From a virus, in the IMG/VR virus record IMGVR_UViG_3300027763_000088, positions 1 through 47,105 of that record: a stretch of 47,105 nt of DNA. One strand, 5' to 3'. The translations under genes and the position numbers were made by a program. A model generated the notes under the pieces. It worked only from the letters and a program-made list of their open reading frames with translations. It had not been told where the DNA came from and ran no database searches. Positions 38,325 through 46,066 of this stretch are shown here, in pieces (the first letter of the stretch is position 1; each line of letters opens with the position of its first letter).

Positions 38325-39332
38325 ATGAGCGGAGCAGTCCGAAAACGAACTGATGCCAGCGGCCAGACCCGCTGGATTGCTGATGTCACGATCGACGGGA
38401 AGCGCCGGCAGGCCAGCGGCCGCACTAAGGCAGAGGCCGAACGGAAGCGGAAGGAGCTCCGCGACCACCTGATGGCCGAGCCGGTGGTGAATGCCCAGGG
38501 CTTCACCCTGGCCCAGGCCCGGCAGCTATCGCTGAAGGTGCGATGGGCTGGGCTGCCCTATGAACGAACGGCCGCGATCTACAGCGGCGCAGCGGTGGAA
38601 TTTTTCGGGCCCTCAACACCACTGGAGACCATCAACGCGCCAGCGGTGGAGCAGTGGCGGGCCTCGCTGCGGGGCCAGGGCAACCGGCCGGCCACCATCA
38701 ACCGGAAGCTCTCCGCCCTCAAGGCGATGTTCAGCGATGCCCAGCTCCACGGGCGCATCACCACCCGGCCGGCGATGCCCAAGCAGCTGAAGCCCGGCGG
38801 CGAGCGGGACCGCGTGATGAGCGACCGCGAGCGGGACCAGCTGTGCGAATACTTCCAAGCGATCGAGGAACCCGCCGCCGCCCTGGTGCTTGTGTTCCTC
38901 CTTGAGACCGCGGCCCGATGGGGGGAAGCGGAGCGGCTGCGCTGGGGTGATGTCGATCTGGAGCGGGGCCGGGTGACGTTCTGGAAGACGAAGAACGGCC
39001 AGCCCCGCACCGTGCCACTAACCGCCCGGGCCCTCGATGCGGTGAAAGCCTGCGGCGTGCCGGTGCCCAACGCCCGGGTGTTCCCCTACGGCTACGACCG
39101 CTACCGCCGGCTGTTCGATCGAGCCAAGGAGCACCTAGGCCTGGCCCACGATCAGACCCTCACGATCCACACCACCCGCCACACGTGCGCCTCGAAACTG
39201 GCCACCAGGGGGATCAGCCTGGTGCAGCTGATGACCTTCGGGGGCTGGAGCTCCCTGGCTGCCGTGAAGCGATACCTCCACCTCTCCACCGATGCCCTCT
39301 CGGCATGCGTGGAAGCGCTGGAAGCGGGCTGA
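38325..39332 (+). CDS. int: Tyrosine recombinase (phage integrase)
   Basis: A 335-residue integrase. The N-terminus has a basic arm-type-DNA-binding part (MSGAVRKRTDASGQTRWIAD, then KRRQASGRTKAEAERKRKEL), followed by a SAM-like core-binding domain and the catalytic domain. Catalytic residues seen: Arg in TAARWGEAERLRWGDVD, Lys in WKTKNGQPRTVPL, the HxxR box in IHTTRHTCASKLA, Trp in TFGGWSSLAAV at the second-His position, and the nucleophilic Tyr in KRYLHLS. A tRNA-Leu-like fragment lies 125 bases downstream and the RNA polymerase gene follows, the same arrangement as in cyanophage P-SSP7. Translation would start from the CACCTACC leader. Confidence 0.93.
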   Translation: MSGAVRKRTDASGQTRWIADVTIDGKRRQASGRTKAEAERKRKELRDHLMAEPVVNAQGFTLAQARQLSLKVRWAGLPYERTAAIYSGAAVEFFGPSTPLETINAPAVEQWRASLRGQGNRPATINRKLSALKAMFSDAQLHGRITTRPAMPKQLKPGGERDRVMSDRERDQLCEYFQAIEEPAAALVLVFLLETAARWGEAERLRWGDVDLERGRVTFWKTKNGQPRTVPLTARALDAVKACGVPVPNARVFPYGYDRYRRLFDRAKEHLGLAHDQTLTIHTTRHTCASKLATRGISLVQLMTFGGWSSLAAVKRYLHLSTDALSACVEALEAG

Positions 39333-39346
39333 CCGGACCCCGTACT

Positions 39347-39456
39347 GTGGACGCGTCCACCCGTTCTCTGGTTGCCGTTTTTTGCTGCCGATTTGCTGCT
39401 TTTCCAAGCAGCAGAAGCAGCAACCGAAAACCCGAGAACCCAGGCCAGGACTGACC
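39347..39456. promoter_or_regulatory. Putative attP arm region
   Basis: Non-coding DNA between int and the tRNA-like fragment. It contains a perfect 14-bp palindrome GTGGACGCGTCCAC (39347-39360) and an 8-bp hairpin TGCTGCTT-TTCC-AAGCAGCA further on, plus an imperfect inverted repeat beginning GTTCTC and ending GAGAAC. Such repeats suit integrase arm sites or an int terminator. No experiment-like evidence is available from sequence alone. Confidence 0.4.
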
Positions 39457-39502
39457 GGGGGCATGGCGAAATGGTAAACGCAGCGGACTTAAAAACCGCT
39501 GC
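39457..39502 (+). other. attP: tRNA-Leu(UAA)-like 5' fragment, probable attP core
   Basis: These 46 bases match the 5' half of a leucine tRNA: acceptor strand GGGGGCA, D-arm GCG-AAATGGTAAA-CGC, and an anticodon arm with loop CTTAAAA (anticodon UAA) on a strong stem GCAGCGG/CCGCTGC. The 3' half (variable arm, T-loop GGTTCGA, CCA) is absent, so it is not a working tRNA. Cyanophage P-SSP7 carries a 42-bp piece of host tRNA-Leu downstream of its integrase, taken as its attachment site. The same reading fits here: integration into a host tRNA-Leu(UAA) gene. Confidence 0.75.
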
Positions 39503-39576
39503 CTACCTTTGCGACCCTGCAGAACAGTTCCCCCGACAGGGGTGAGGATAAGGGGACCCACCTCTACAGGGTCCCG

Positions 39577-42033
39577 GTGGATTTTCTGCCGTTCGGCCCT
39601 GTTGCCGCAGCAAAAAACGGCATGAATTCGGCAAGCAGCAAATCCACCACGGTGGACAGGGACCTCCAGCAGCGGCTGGAATGGCAGGAAGCCACCAACG
39701 CGCAGCAACGGGCCCAGGTGATGCGGCAGGTGCTCCGCCGGTATCGCCGGGAGTCCTGCACCGAATACGGGACCGCGTTATTTCAGCTATTCGCTGATCC
39801 TGTGGCCCGAGAAATTGAGGCCATTCTTTATCGCTGGGGCACCAACCCTCAGCTGGGCGGCCCTGGTTATGCGGCTCTGCCCCTGGTGGCGGCCCTCGGC
39901 AGCCCCCAGCGCATCGCAGCCGTGGCCCTGGTCACAAGCCTTGATCGGCTGAGCCATGCCACCAGCTTCCAAGGGTTGGCGCTGGCCATCGGCCTGGCCG
40001 TGGAAGCCGAGGTGAAAGCGGGCGAGATCGAGAAGCGAGCACCCGCCAGCCTTGAGCGACTGCTTCAGGGCACCACGGCAGAGAAGCGCAAGGCGGTGAT
40101 GGCGATGGCCGCCCGGCCCATCGAGGGGGGCGGCGCCATCTGGACCCGCATGGAGCGGGCGACCGTGGGACTACTGCTGCTGGAGGTCATCCGGGGCGAA
40201 ACCGGCCTGGTGCTGATCGACAAGAGCGGCCAGCCCAGCCGGCGGATGCAGTGGCGGGTGCTGCCATCGCCCCGTGCTCTGGATTTCATCCGCCGCTACC
40301 CGCCCCGCAGTCTCCGGCCCAACCGGGGGCCGATGGTGATCGAGCCAATGCCATGGGAGGGGTTGATGGGAGGGGGGCATCTGGCCAACACCTCCCCGGT
40401 GGTGCAGATCCGGGGCAGCCGGAACCACGCCGGCATCAGCTATCTGGCGGGTCGGATTGGCCCCCAGCTGGCGGCCGTCAACATCCTGCAGCGGCAGCAG
40501 CTGGAGGTGGACCCGTGGATGCTGCGAGTTCAGCGGGAGGCGTGGGACCGGGGGATCCCCGGCCTGTTCCCGGTTGAGCGGGATCCGGTTCCCGATGCGG
40601 GGCCCTTCCCCAGCAACGAACCGCCCAGTGTTCAGGATGCGTGGCGGCGCAGCCAGGCCCGGTATCACCAGGACCTGCGCGACAACAGCTGCAAACGACT
40701 GGCCGTTGAGCGGGCCCTGCAGACCGCCGAGGCCCTGGTGGGCCGGCCGATCTGGCAGGCACACTTCCTGGACTTCCGGGGCCGGGCGTTCACCGCGAAC
40801 CGGGGCCTCACCCACCAGGGCCCCGACCACCAGAAGGCGCTGCTGCGGTTTGGCGCAGGACCGGGCAGCCGAATAGGGGGGGAGGCGTGGATCCCGAAGG
40901 CCGCCGCAGGGCACTGGGGCCTGAATCGCAGCAGCTGGGACGATCGATGGAACTGGGGCATGGAAGAGGCGTGGCGACTGGAGGCAATCGCGGCCGATCC
41001 AATCGGCAAGGCCGACCTATGGCGGAGGGCCCGGCAGCCCTGGCAGTTCCTGCAGATGGCGCGGGCCTGGTCTGACCCGGGGGAGGCTTGCCGGGTGCCC
41101 ATCCGGCTGGATCAAACCTGTTCCGGGGCCGGGATCATCGCCACTCTGCTGAGGGATCGAGCGATGGCCGAGCTGTGCAACGTCTGCGGCACGGGCCCGA
41201 ACGATCTCTATTCCGCCGTGGTGGAACGCTTGCGCCACCAGCTGGAGATCGACCTGCACACCGGGGACGCCGATACGCATCAGCTCGCCGCAGGCTGGCT
41301 GGAGCTCGGCATCGATCGCGGTTGGGTTAAATCCGCCGTGATGGTCGGCCCCTATGGCGGCAGCCCGAGGACCATTGCCGACGGGATCCGGGATCAGCTG
41401 CAGCGGCGGCTGGGGCCCGTCGATGACTGGGCCAATCGGGTCCACCGGCCCAGCTGCTACCTCGCAGCCAGGCTGCGAGGGGTGCTCGACATCGAAACCG
41501 CCTCCCTGATGCAGCTGCGCCGCTGGCTCTGCGACGTGGGCCGGCTGGTGGTGGGCGGGCACCAGCAGCAGATCAGATGGACCACGCCGATGGGCTGGCC
41601 CATGCAGGTGGGGAAGCCCACGCCCTCGAAAAGCGTCGTCCGCACTCACTTGCTGGGCAAGCTGGCCAGCGTCAGCTTCGACGAGGACCCGCCGGACGGA
41701 GAGCTCAGCGCCCGGAAAACCAACGCCAGCATCACCGCAAACCTGATCCACAGCTTCGATGCCGCCCTGGTGCATGCCGTGGTATCCAGGACTGGAGAGC
41801 AGGGAGCCCCACTGCTGACCAACCACGACTGCTTTGCCACCGATCCAGCCAACGCCAGCTGGCTGCAGAAAACGCTGCTCGATGAGTTCCGGGCCCTCTA
41901 TGCCACCGACTGGCTGGGGGAGATTGCCGAGGAAATCCGCTCCAATGCAGGAGTTCAGGTAGTCCCGCCGCCCCCGGCGCGGGGAGGGCTGCAGGTCGGG
42001 GAGATCGGCGAAAACCTGTACCTGTTCAGCTAG
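39577..42033 (+). CDS. T7-type single-subunit RNA polymerase
   Basis: An 818-residue DNA-dependent RNA polymerase (T7 gp1 has 883). Catalytic elements: motif A IRLDQTCSGAGIIATLLRD with the metal-binding D512, motif B GWVKSAVMVGPYGGS with K585 and the Tyr that discriminates ribose, and motif C NLIHSFDAALVHAVV with the second catalytic D728. Upstream, DFRGRAFTANRGLTHQGPDH is the conserved finger-domain segment. It should recognise the CTGCACCCNYGTAR sites of this genome. Start is GTG at 39577 or, perhaps better, ATG at 39622; neither has a good ribosome-binding site. It follows int and attP, so integration would place int and the polymerase at opposite prophage ends. Confidence 0.96.
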   Translation: MDFLPFGPVAAAKNGMNSASSKSTTVDRDLQQRLEWQEATNAQQRAQVMRQVLRRYRRESCTEYGTALFQLFADPVAREIEAILYRWGTNPQLGGPGYAALPLVAALGSPQRIAAVALVTSLDRLSHATSFQGLALAIGLAVEAEVKAGEIEKRAPASLERLLQGTTAEKRKAVMAMAARPIEGGGAIWTRMERATVGLLLLEVIRGETGLVLIDKSGQPSRRMQWRVLPSPRALDFIRRYPPRSLRPNRGPMVIEPMPWEGLMGGGHLANTSPVVQIRGSRNHAGISYLAGRIGPQLAAVNILQRQQLEVDPWMLRVQREAWDRGIPGLFPVERDPVPDAGPFPSNEPPSVQDAWRRSQARYHQDLRDNSCKRLAVERALQTAEALVGRPIWQAHFLDFRGRAFTANRGLTHQGPDHQKALLRFGAGPGSRIGGEAWIPKAAAGHWGLNRSSWDDRWNWGMEEAWRLEAIAADPIGKADLWRRARQPWQFLQMARAWSDPGEACRVPIRLDQTCSGAGIIATLLRDRAMAELCNVCGTGPNDLYSAVVERLRHQLEIDLHTGDADTHQLAAGWLELGIDRGWVKSAVMVGPYGGSPRTIADGIRDQLQRRLGPVDDWANRVHRPSCYLAARLRGVLDIETASLMQLRRWLCDVGRLVVGGHQQQIRWTTPMGWPMQVGKPTPSKSVVRTHLLGKLASVSFDEDPPDGELSARKTNASITANLIHSFDAALVHAVVSRTGEQGAPLLTNHDCFATDPANASWLQKTLLDEFRALYATDWLGEIAEEIRSNAGVQVVPPPPARGGLQVGEIGENLYLFS

Positions 42034-42036
42034 GCC

Positions 42037-42068
42037 CTAGCGCTGACGCTAGTGGGTGCGCTAGTGTC
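42037..42068. promoter_or_regulatory. Operator-like CTAGTG array before the replication genes
   Basis: CTAGCG (42037), CTAGTG (42049) and CTAGTG (42061) lie at exact 12-base steps. It is the third and longest copy of the tandem site found at 33720 and 37955. It fills the gap between the RNA polymerase stop and the phage-promoter-like site at 42077. Confidence 0.6.
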
Positions 42069-42076
42069 CGGGAGCC

Positions 42077-42090
42077 CTACACCCCTGCAG
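42077..42090 (+). promoter_or_regulatory. Phage RNA polymerase promoter-like site, replication genes
   Basis: CTACACCCCTGCAG matches 10 of 12 defined positions of CTGCACCCNYGTAR. It stands four bases before the ATG of the ssDNA-binding protein gene, next to the CTAGTG array. A transcript starting at its end would be nearly leaderless. Confidence 0.5.
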
Positions 42091-42093
42091 AGC

Positions 42094-42744
42094 ATGGCAT
42101 CCGAAACGCTGGTCACCCCGGCCGGCGAAGTCCTGTTTGCAAACGTCCTCAAGCCCAAGTTGATCAAGAACAACAAGGGCGAGAAAATGCAGTACGGAAT
42201 TGTGCTGCTTCAAGCTGACCCCGAACAGGACCCTGGATCAAAGCTGTTTATTGGCTCCCTGCACAAAGCGTTCATGGACCATTTCGGCGGCAACGCCAAG
42301 TACGGCCCAAACGGAAAGCCGTGGAAGCGCGAAACAACCGTCAACAGTGAAGGCATTGAAATCCCTACCGGTCTGGTCAGGATCACTTTTAGCCGTGATA
42401 CGAAGACCGCCCGTGGCACCGAGCTCCCCGCACCCTTGGTTACGGACTCCAAAGGAAACCCGTGGCCAGTTGATGTAGCAATCGGCAACGGTTCTGTCTG
42501 CAGGATTGCTTATTCCCTTTACCTCTGGGACAACCCCGATGGCGGCAAAGGACTGACGGCGCAGCTGCAAATGGTTCGCGTGCTTCAGCACGTTCCCTAC
42601 ACCATGCAAGCCTGCGATCCAAATATCTTCGGCCCGCCCGAGGAGGGAGTGGACGCCACCGCCCTGGCCCCTGCTGCTGCTGTGGATCCGTTCAGGGATT
42701 TTCCTGATGCCGGCCCCGTCAGCACTGAAGAGGTGCCCTGGTGA
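42094..42744 (+). CDS. Phage ssDNA-binding protein, DUF2815-like
   Basis: A 216-residue protein with an OB-fold-like beta-rich domain: SETLVTPAGEVLFANVLKPK, YGIVLLQADPEQDPGSKLFI, GLVRITFSRDTKTARGTELP and GNGSVCRIAYSLYLWDN, then GLTAQLQMVRVLQHVPY. This fits phage ssDNA-binding proteins of the DUF2815 type, equivalent in place and role to T7 gp2.5. The Pro/Ala-rich linker and short acidic C-terminal tail (DAGPVSTEEVPW) are as in ssDNA-binding proteins that recruit partners. ATG at 42094 is chosen, behind the promoter-like site. It overlaps the next gene by 4 bp (GTGA). Confidence 0.8.
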   Translation: MASETLVTPAGEVLFANVLKPKLIKNNKGEKMQYGIVLLQADPEQDPGSKLFIGSLHKAFMDHFGGNAKYGPNGKPWKRETTVNSEGIEIPTGLVRITFSRDTKTARGTELPAPLVTDSKGNPWPVDVAIGNGSVCRIAYSLYLWDNPDGGKGLTAQLQMVRVLQHVPYTMQACDPNIFGPPEEGVDATALAPAAAVDPFRDFPDAGPVSTEEVPW

Positions 42745-42950
42745 GCCAAGAAATCAAGATCACGCGGTCATTCTCCGCCAAGGTGAACCTAGGCAACTAC
42801 GAAAACGTGGATATCTCATGTTCGGCGCAAGCGGTGGTGCCCGACTGGCAGATGGATTCGACCAGCGATGAGCTCTACAGCTTCTGCCGCGACCAAGTGC
42901 GGGAGGAGGTCGATGCAATCAAGCGTCGCAAGGGTGGCGCCAATGCCTAA
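42741..42950 (+). CDS. Small protein of the replication operon, unknown
   Basis: A 69-residue protein starting at GTG in the GTGA overlap with the ssDNA-binding protein gene. The N-terminal half is beta-rich (ITRSFSAKVNLGNYENVDIS), the C-terminal half helical and charged (DELYSFCRDQVREEVDAIKR). Proteins of this shape occur next to phage ssDNA-binding proteins and annealases; no firm family. Probably an accessory DNA-metabolism protein. Confidence 0.6.
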   Translation: MSQEIKITRSFSAKVNLGNYENVDISCSAQAVVPDWQMDSTSDELYSFCRDQVREEVDAIKRRKGGANA

Positions 42951-42972
42951 GCAATGACCTGGGAGAGGATGA

Positions 42973-43440
42973 ATGAACATCCTGGCGATTGATCCAGGCC
43001 CGGTGCAATCGGCCCTTGTGTTGCTTGGCCCTGATCGCAAGATCCTTCAGCGCAGCATTGAGGGCAACGAAAAGGTTGCCAGCATTCTGAGGACTGGCGA
43101 GACCTGGGGTGGCTGGCCCCACGTAGCAATCGAAATGATTGCCTCCTACGGGATGCCCGTGGGGGCGGAGGTGTTCAACACCTGCACCTGGATCGGCCGC
43201 TTTGAGGAGGCCTTTGCCCACAAGGCCCAGATGGCTCGCTACTTCCGTAAGGACATCAAGCTGCATTTATGTGGTGTCACCAGGGCCAAAGATTCCAATG
43301 TTCGGCAGGCATTGATTGATCTACTGGGCCCCGCCGGTGTCAAGAAGGAGCCCGGCCCTACTTACGGGATCAAAAAAGATATGTGGGCAGCGCTTGCTGT
43401 TGCCGTCTACGCCCATCACGTTCTCAACCAACCGAAATGA
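42973..43440 (+). CDS. RuvC-like Holliday junction resolvase
   Basis: A 155-residue RNase H-fold nuclease. MNILAIDPGPVQSALVLLGP has the first metal-binding Asp of RuvC-type enzymes; VAIEMIASYG carries the Glu of the second strand; and KKDMWAALAVAVYAHHVL has the C-terminal Asp in the final helix. These enzymes cut branched DNA, clearing junctions before packaging, the job of T7 gp3 endonuclease, whose position it takes. GAGAGGATGA upstream is a reasonable ribosome-binding site. It overlaps the next gene by 4 bp. Confidence 0.82.
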   Translation: MNILAIDPGPVQSALVLLGPDRKILQRSIEGNEKVASILRTGETWGGWPHVAIEMIASYGMPVGAEVFNTCTWIGRFEEAFAHKAQMARYFRKDIKLHLCGVTRAKDSNVRQALIDLLGPAGVKKEPGPTYGIKKDMWAALAVAVYAHHVLNQPK

Positions 43441-44531
43441 CCGCCACCATTCCACCGCCCGAGGCCCTGGCCACGGCGCCAAAGGCCATCGTTATCAGCC
43501 AGTTTGATGTGCTGCTTGACGACATCAAGGAGGCCGCTGCAGCTGCTGCTGATGTCAGCTTCGACTATGCCGATCCCAAAGGCAACAAGCTGGCCCGCAG
43601 TTACATCTTTGCGATTCGCAAGCTGAAGGCCCGGATCGAATCAGCACGCACCGACGCCAAGGCCTATGCGCTGGCCTATGGCCGCACGGTCGATAGCCAG
43701 GCCGCAGAGCTCAAGGACCAGGTGGATGCGCTGATCCGCCCCCACCAGGATGCGATCGATGCCATCGCCAAGGCCGAGGCCGATCGGGTGCAACGGCATC
43801 GGGATGTGATCAGCGGCATTAAGGCCTACGGCAATGTCGGGTTCGGCGCCACGTCCGAAGCCATTGGCTACTGGCTGGCCGAGGCCAAGGCCGCCGACAT
43901 CGACGGGCTGGAGGAGTTCAAGGAGGAGGGCGCCGCCGCCCTGCTGGAAACGATCCGCACCCTCGAAGCCGCCCACGCCAAGGCCCTGGCCGACGAGTCC
44001 GCCGCCGCCGAGCTGGAGCAGCTGCGCGAGCAGCAGCGGATCCAGCAGGAGAAGGAAGCCGAGGAGGCACGCCTCAAGGCGCAGCAGGAAGCCATCGCCG
44101 AAGCGGCCCGCAAGGCGCAGGAGGAGGCCGACGCTGCAGCGCTGCTGGCGATCCAGGAGGCCGAACAGAAGGTGGCTGAGGCCGAGGCCAGGGCCGCAGC
44201 GGCGGAGGCCAGGGCCGCCGACTCCAAGGCGGTGGTCGCCCTGCTGGAGGGGGAGGCCCTGTTGGCGATCACTCCGGCGGAGGCGCCGCAACCGCCCGCG
44301 ACCATGCCAGCGCCGCTCGCCCAATCGGGACTTGCCGGCCCTGTCTACCCGGCCAGGCCCCCAGTCGCTGCGATCGATCCATCGACCGCGGAAAGCGGCT
44401 ACGAAGCCAAGCGCCGGATGCGTCGGTCGCTGAATGTGGCAATCGCAGGGTTGGACCGCGGCGATGTCGTCGATGCCTTGATGGCCGGCACCCTCCACCC
44501 GGCCATCACGATTGACTGGAGCAAGGTCTGA
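43437..44531 (+). CDS. Coiled-coil protein of the recombination operon, DUF1351-like
   Basis: A 364-residue protein starting at the ATGA overlap with the resolvase gene. Residues 20-120 are helical (FDVLLDDIKEAAAAAADVSF, then RKLKARIESARTDAKAYALA), residues about 185-285 form a long charged coiled coil of Glu/Ala/Arg, and a short C-terminal domain follows (RRSLNVAIAGLDRGDVVDAL). Similar coiled-coil proteins lie beside annealase and ssDNA-binding genes in temperate siphophages. It may load or organise recombination proteins. T7 encodes its primase-helicase about here, but no Walker motif is present. Confidence 0.65.
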   Translation: MTATIPPPEALATAPKAIVISQFDVLLDDIKEAAAAAADVSFDYADPKGNKLARSYIFAIRKLKARIESARTDAKAYALAYGRTVDSQAAELKDQVDALIRPHQDAIDAIAKAEADRVQRHRDVISGIKAYGNVGFGATSEAIGYWLAEAKAADIDGLEEFKEEGAAALLETIRTLEAAHAKALADESAAAELEQLREQQRIQQEKEAEEARLKAQQEAIAEAARKAQEEADAAALLAIQEAEQKVAEAEARAAAAEARAADSKAVVALLEGEALLAITPAEAPQPPATMPAPLAQSGLAGPVYPARPPVAAIDPSTAESGYEAKRRMRRSLNVAIAGLDRGDVVDALMAGTLHPAITIDWSKV

Positions 44532-45145
44532 TGAACTGCCCCCACTGCCAGCACCCCCATAACCGGGTGCTTGAAACCCGCGATTCCCAGGGAGAGAACG
44601 CCATCCGCCGTCGCCATGCCTGCCGCGGGTGCGGCAAAGCGTTCACCACCGTTCAGAGGATCGAGGTCTACCACGACGGCGCCTGGCTGCCGGTGCCCCT
44701 GGCCGTGGTGCCCGATCCGCAGCCGGCCCCGCCAGCACCGGCCGCCCCCCGGAGGCGGGCCGCCAGTCCCGCCCCGGATCGGTTGCATCCGCTGACCGGG
44801 GACGAAGACTTCCTGAAAGCCTTTTGGACCCACTTGCCAGCGGATCTGGCTACCGGTCTACTCACCTGGTGGAACGACAGCCGCTGGGACAAACACCGGA
44901 CGCAGGCCACCTGGACCCAGGCCGCGTTCACCCTGTCCGCCAATCGGGTCAACCTTCTGTGTCAGCAGGGCCAGCACCACATAGCCCGCGCCCTAGTGGA
45001 AGCCGGCATCGAGCACGGCTGGCAGGCCCTGAAGCCTGAGTACCTGCGCGGCATCGCCTCAGCAGCCCCGCCGGCCGCCGCCCCCGCGGGCGATCCGGCC
45101 GCCGCGGCTATCCGGGACATGCTGGAGAGGACTGATGCTGCTTGA
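44531..45145 (+). CDS. NrdR-like zinc ribbon joined to a novel C-terminal domain
   Basis: A 204-residue protein. Residues 1-47 (MNCPHCQHPHNRVLETRDSQ, then NAIRRRHACRGCGKAFTTVQ) closely follow the N-terminal zinc ribbon of NrdR, the bacterial repressor of ribonucleotide reductase genes: CPxC, the RVLETR and IRRRHAC segments, CxxCGK, FTT. The NrdR ATP-cone is missing. A Pro/Ala linker leads to a helical domain (FLKAFWTHLPADLATGLLTW, TWTQAAFTLSANRVNLLCQQ) of unknown type. It may bind NrdR boxes or simply DNA. Overlaps the preceding stop by one base and the next gene by 11. Confidence 0.7.
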   Translation: MNCPHCQHPHNRVLETRDSQGENAIRRRHACRGCGKAFTTVQRIEVYHDGAWLPVPLAVVPDPQPAPPAPAAPRRRAASPAPDRLHPLTGDEDFLKAFWTHLPADLATGLLTWWNDSRWDKHRTQATWTQAAFTLSANRVNLLCQQGQHHIARALVEAGIEHGWQALKPEYLRGIASAAPPAAAPAGDPAAAAIRDMLERTDAA

Positions 45146-45677
45146 CCCGGAGGCCTTTACCCGTGGTTGCCGCATGATCGAGCGCCACATCAGGACCAGG
45201 GCAGACGCAGCTTGGAGCACCGAGGATTTCAAGCTGAAGTTTGTCAGCTTCGGCACCGATTTCCCCGAGGTCAGCACACCCCAGTTTCTCTGGGCCTGCG
45301 AGCGCTGGATCCAGGGGGCCACCGGTGAGTTTCTTCGCTTCCCGACGTGGCGACAGCTGATGGTCCCGCTCTATCGGTGCCAATCGGGGGCGCCGAATCG
45401 AGCATGGGGATTCAAGGAGGACCTGCCTCGATCGCTCCAGCCAACGCGCCAGCAGCTGGCCATGCTGCCGTCGGGCTTGGCCTCGGCTCCGCCGGATGGC
45501 GCCGAGAACCCGGCCGCCTACCGCTTGGTGTCAGCCGGCGGTGATGGACAGCGCTTGCTGCCGGCGGCCGCCTCGGATTCCCCGGGCCTCACGCGTGAGG
45601 AGTGGGCCGAGTACCTGCGGGAGCGAGACCGACTGAAAGAACAGCAGCGGCAGGACCCCCATGCCTCTGCTGCCTAA
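45135..45677 (+). CDS. Unknown protein, possible helicase-loader-like
   Basis: A 180-residue protein. The first 90 residues (FTRGCRMIERHIRTRADAAW, then FPEVSTPQFLWACERWIQGA and FLRFPTWRQLMVPLY) are helical with a final FPTxxxL, a pattern that recalls phage helicase-loader or primosome proteins of the G39P type. The resemblance is loose. The C-terminal half is Pro/Ala-rich and ends in a charged helix (EEWAEYLRERDRLKEQQRQ). It sits where T7 has helicase-primase and polymerase, so a role in recruiting the host replisome is attractive but unproven. Confidence 0.5.
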   Translation: MLLDPEAFTRGCRMIERHIRTRADAAWSTEDFKLKFVSFGTDFPEVSTPQFLWACERWIQGATGEFLRFPTWRQLMVPLYRCQSGAPNRAWGFKEDLPRSLQPTRQQLAMLPSGLASAPPDGAENPAAYRLVSAGGDGQRLLPAAASDSPGLTREEWAEYLRERDRLKEQQRQDPHASAA

Positions 45678-45879
45678 GGACAGGATTCAGAAAATCCTGC
45701 ACCGTGGCCTGATGGCGGGCCTCTGGTCGGTCGAACAGTTCAACCACGACCTACCGGCGCACGCCGAGTTCACGCTGCCCACCTGGGATTTTTTGGATGC
45801 CCATCCACGGTTCGCCGATATGTTCTTCCGGGACTTAGAGGCTTATCACAAACGCCCAAACAGCACCACCATTCTTTGA
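45661..45879 (+). CDS. Small protein of the replication operon, unknown
   Basis: A 72-residue protein overlapping the previous gene by 17 bp. KDRIQKILHRGLMAGLWSVE is helical, followed by FTLPTWDFLDAHPRFADMFF, a Trp/Phe-rich helix, and a short tail. No family recognised. The close packing with both neighbours supports translation. Confidence 0.55.
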   Translation: MPLLPKDRIQKILHRGLMAGLWSVEQFNHDLPAHAEFTLPTWDFLDAHPRFADMFFRDLEAYHKRPNSTTIL

Positions 45880-45883
45880 CGCC

Positions 45884-46066
45884 ATGAACAGCAAGCCAGA
45901 CCTAAAGCCTTGTCCATTTTGCGGAAGCTCAGACTTGATTTTTTCGGCATACACCTACATTGTCTGTAATAATTGCAGCGCTTTTGGCCCCGATCTCAAA
46001 GGCTCAAACCCTTGGGATCGGTGGAATACCCGCGCTTCTGTCAATTCCAGCGTGGAAAAGCCGTGA
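45884..46066 (+). CDS. Lar-like restriction-alleviation zinc-ribbon protein
   Basis: A 60-residue protein matching the Lar-type family: LKPCPFCGSSDLIFSAYTYI, then VCNNCSAFGPDL and a final PWDRWNTRA. The two CxxC pairs form a zinc ribbon and the closing W-N-x-R is typical. Lar of the E. coli Rac prophage reduces type I restriction, apparently by promoting modification. The gene is upstream of an exonuclease and dcm, so the operon carries two anti-restriction functions. Its DNA is less GC-rich than its neighbours. It overlaps the exonuclease start by 4 bp (GTGA). Confidence 0.78.
   Translation: MNSKPDLKPCPFCGSSDLIFSAYTYIVCNNCSAFGPDLKGSNPWDRWNTRASVNSSVEKP

Noticed and set aside
39457-39545. A complete phage-encoded tRNA-Leu
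   Set aside because: Acceptor 5' strand, D-arm and anticodon arm are present, but no T-arm, no matching TGCCCCC and no plausible variable arm follow; a group I intron in the anticodon loop was also considered and no intron ends were seen.
42052-42093. An N-terminal extension of the ssDNA-binding protein (start MGALVSGS)
   Set aside because: It would translate the CTAGTG operator and promoter-like site; ATG at 42094 gives the expected start.
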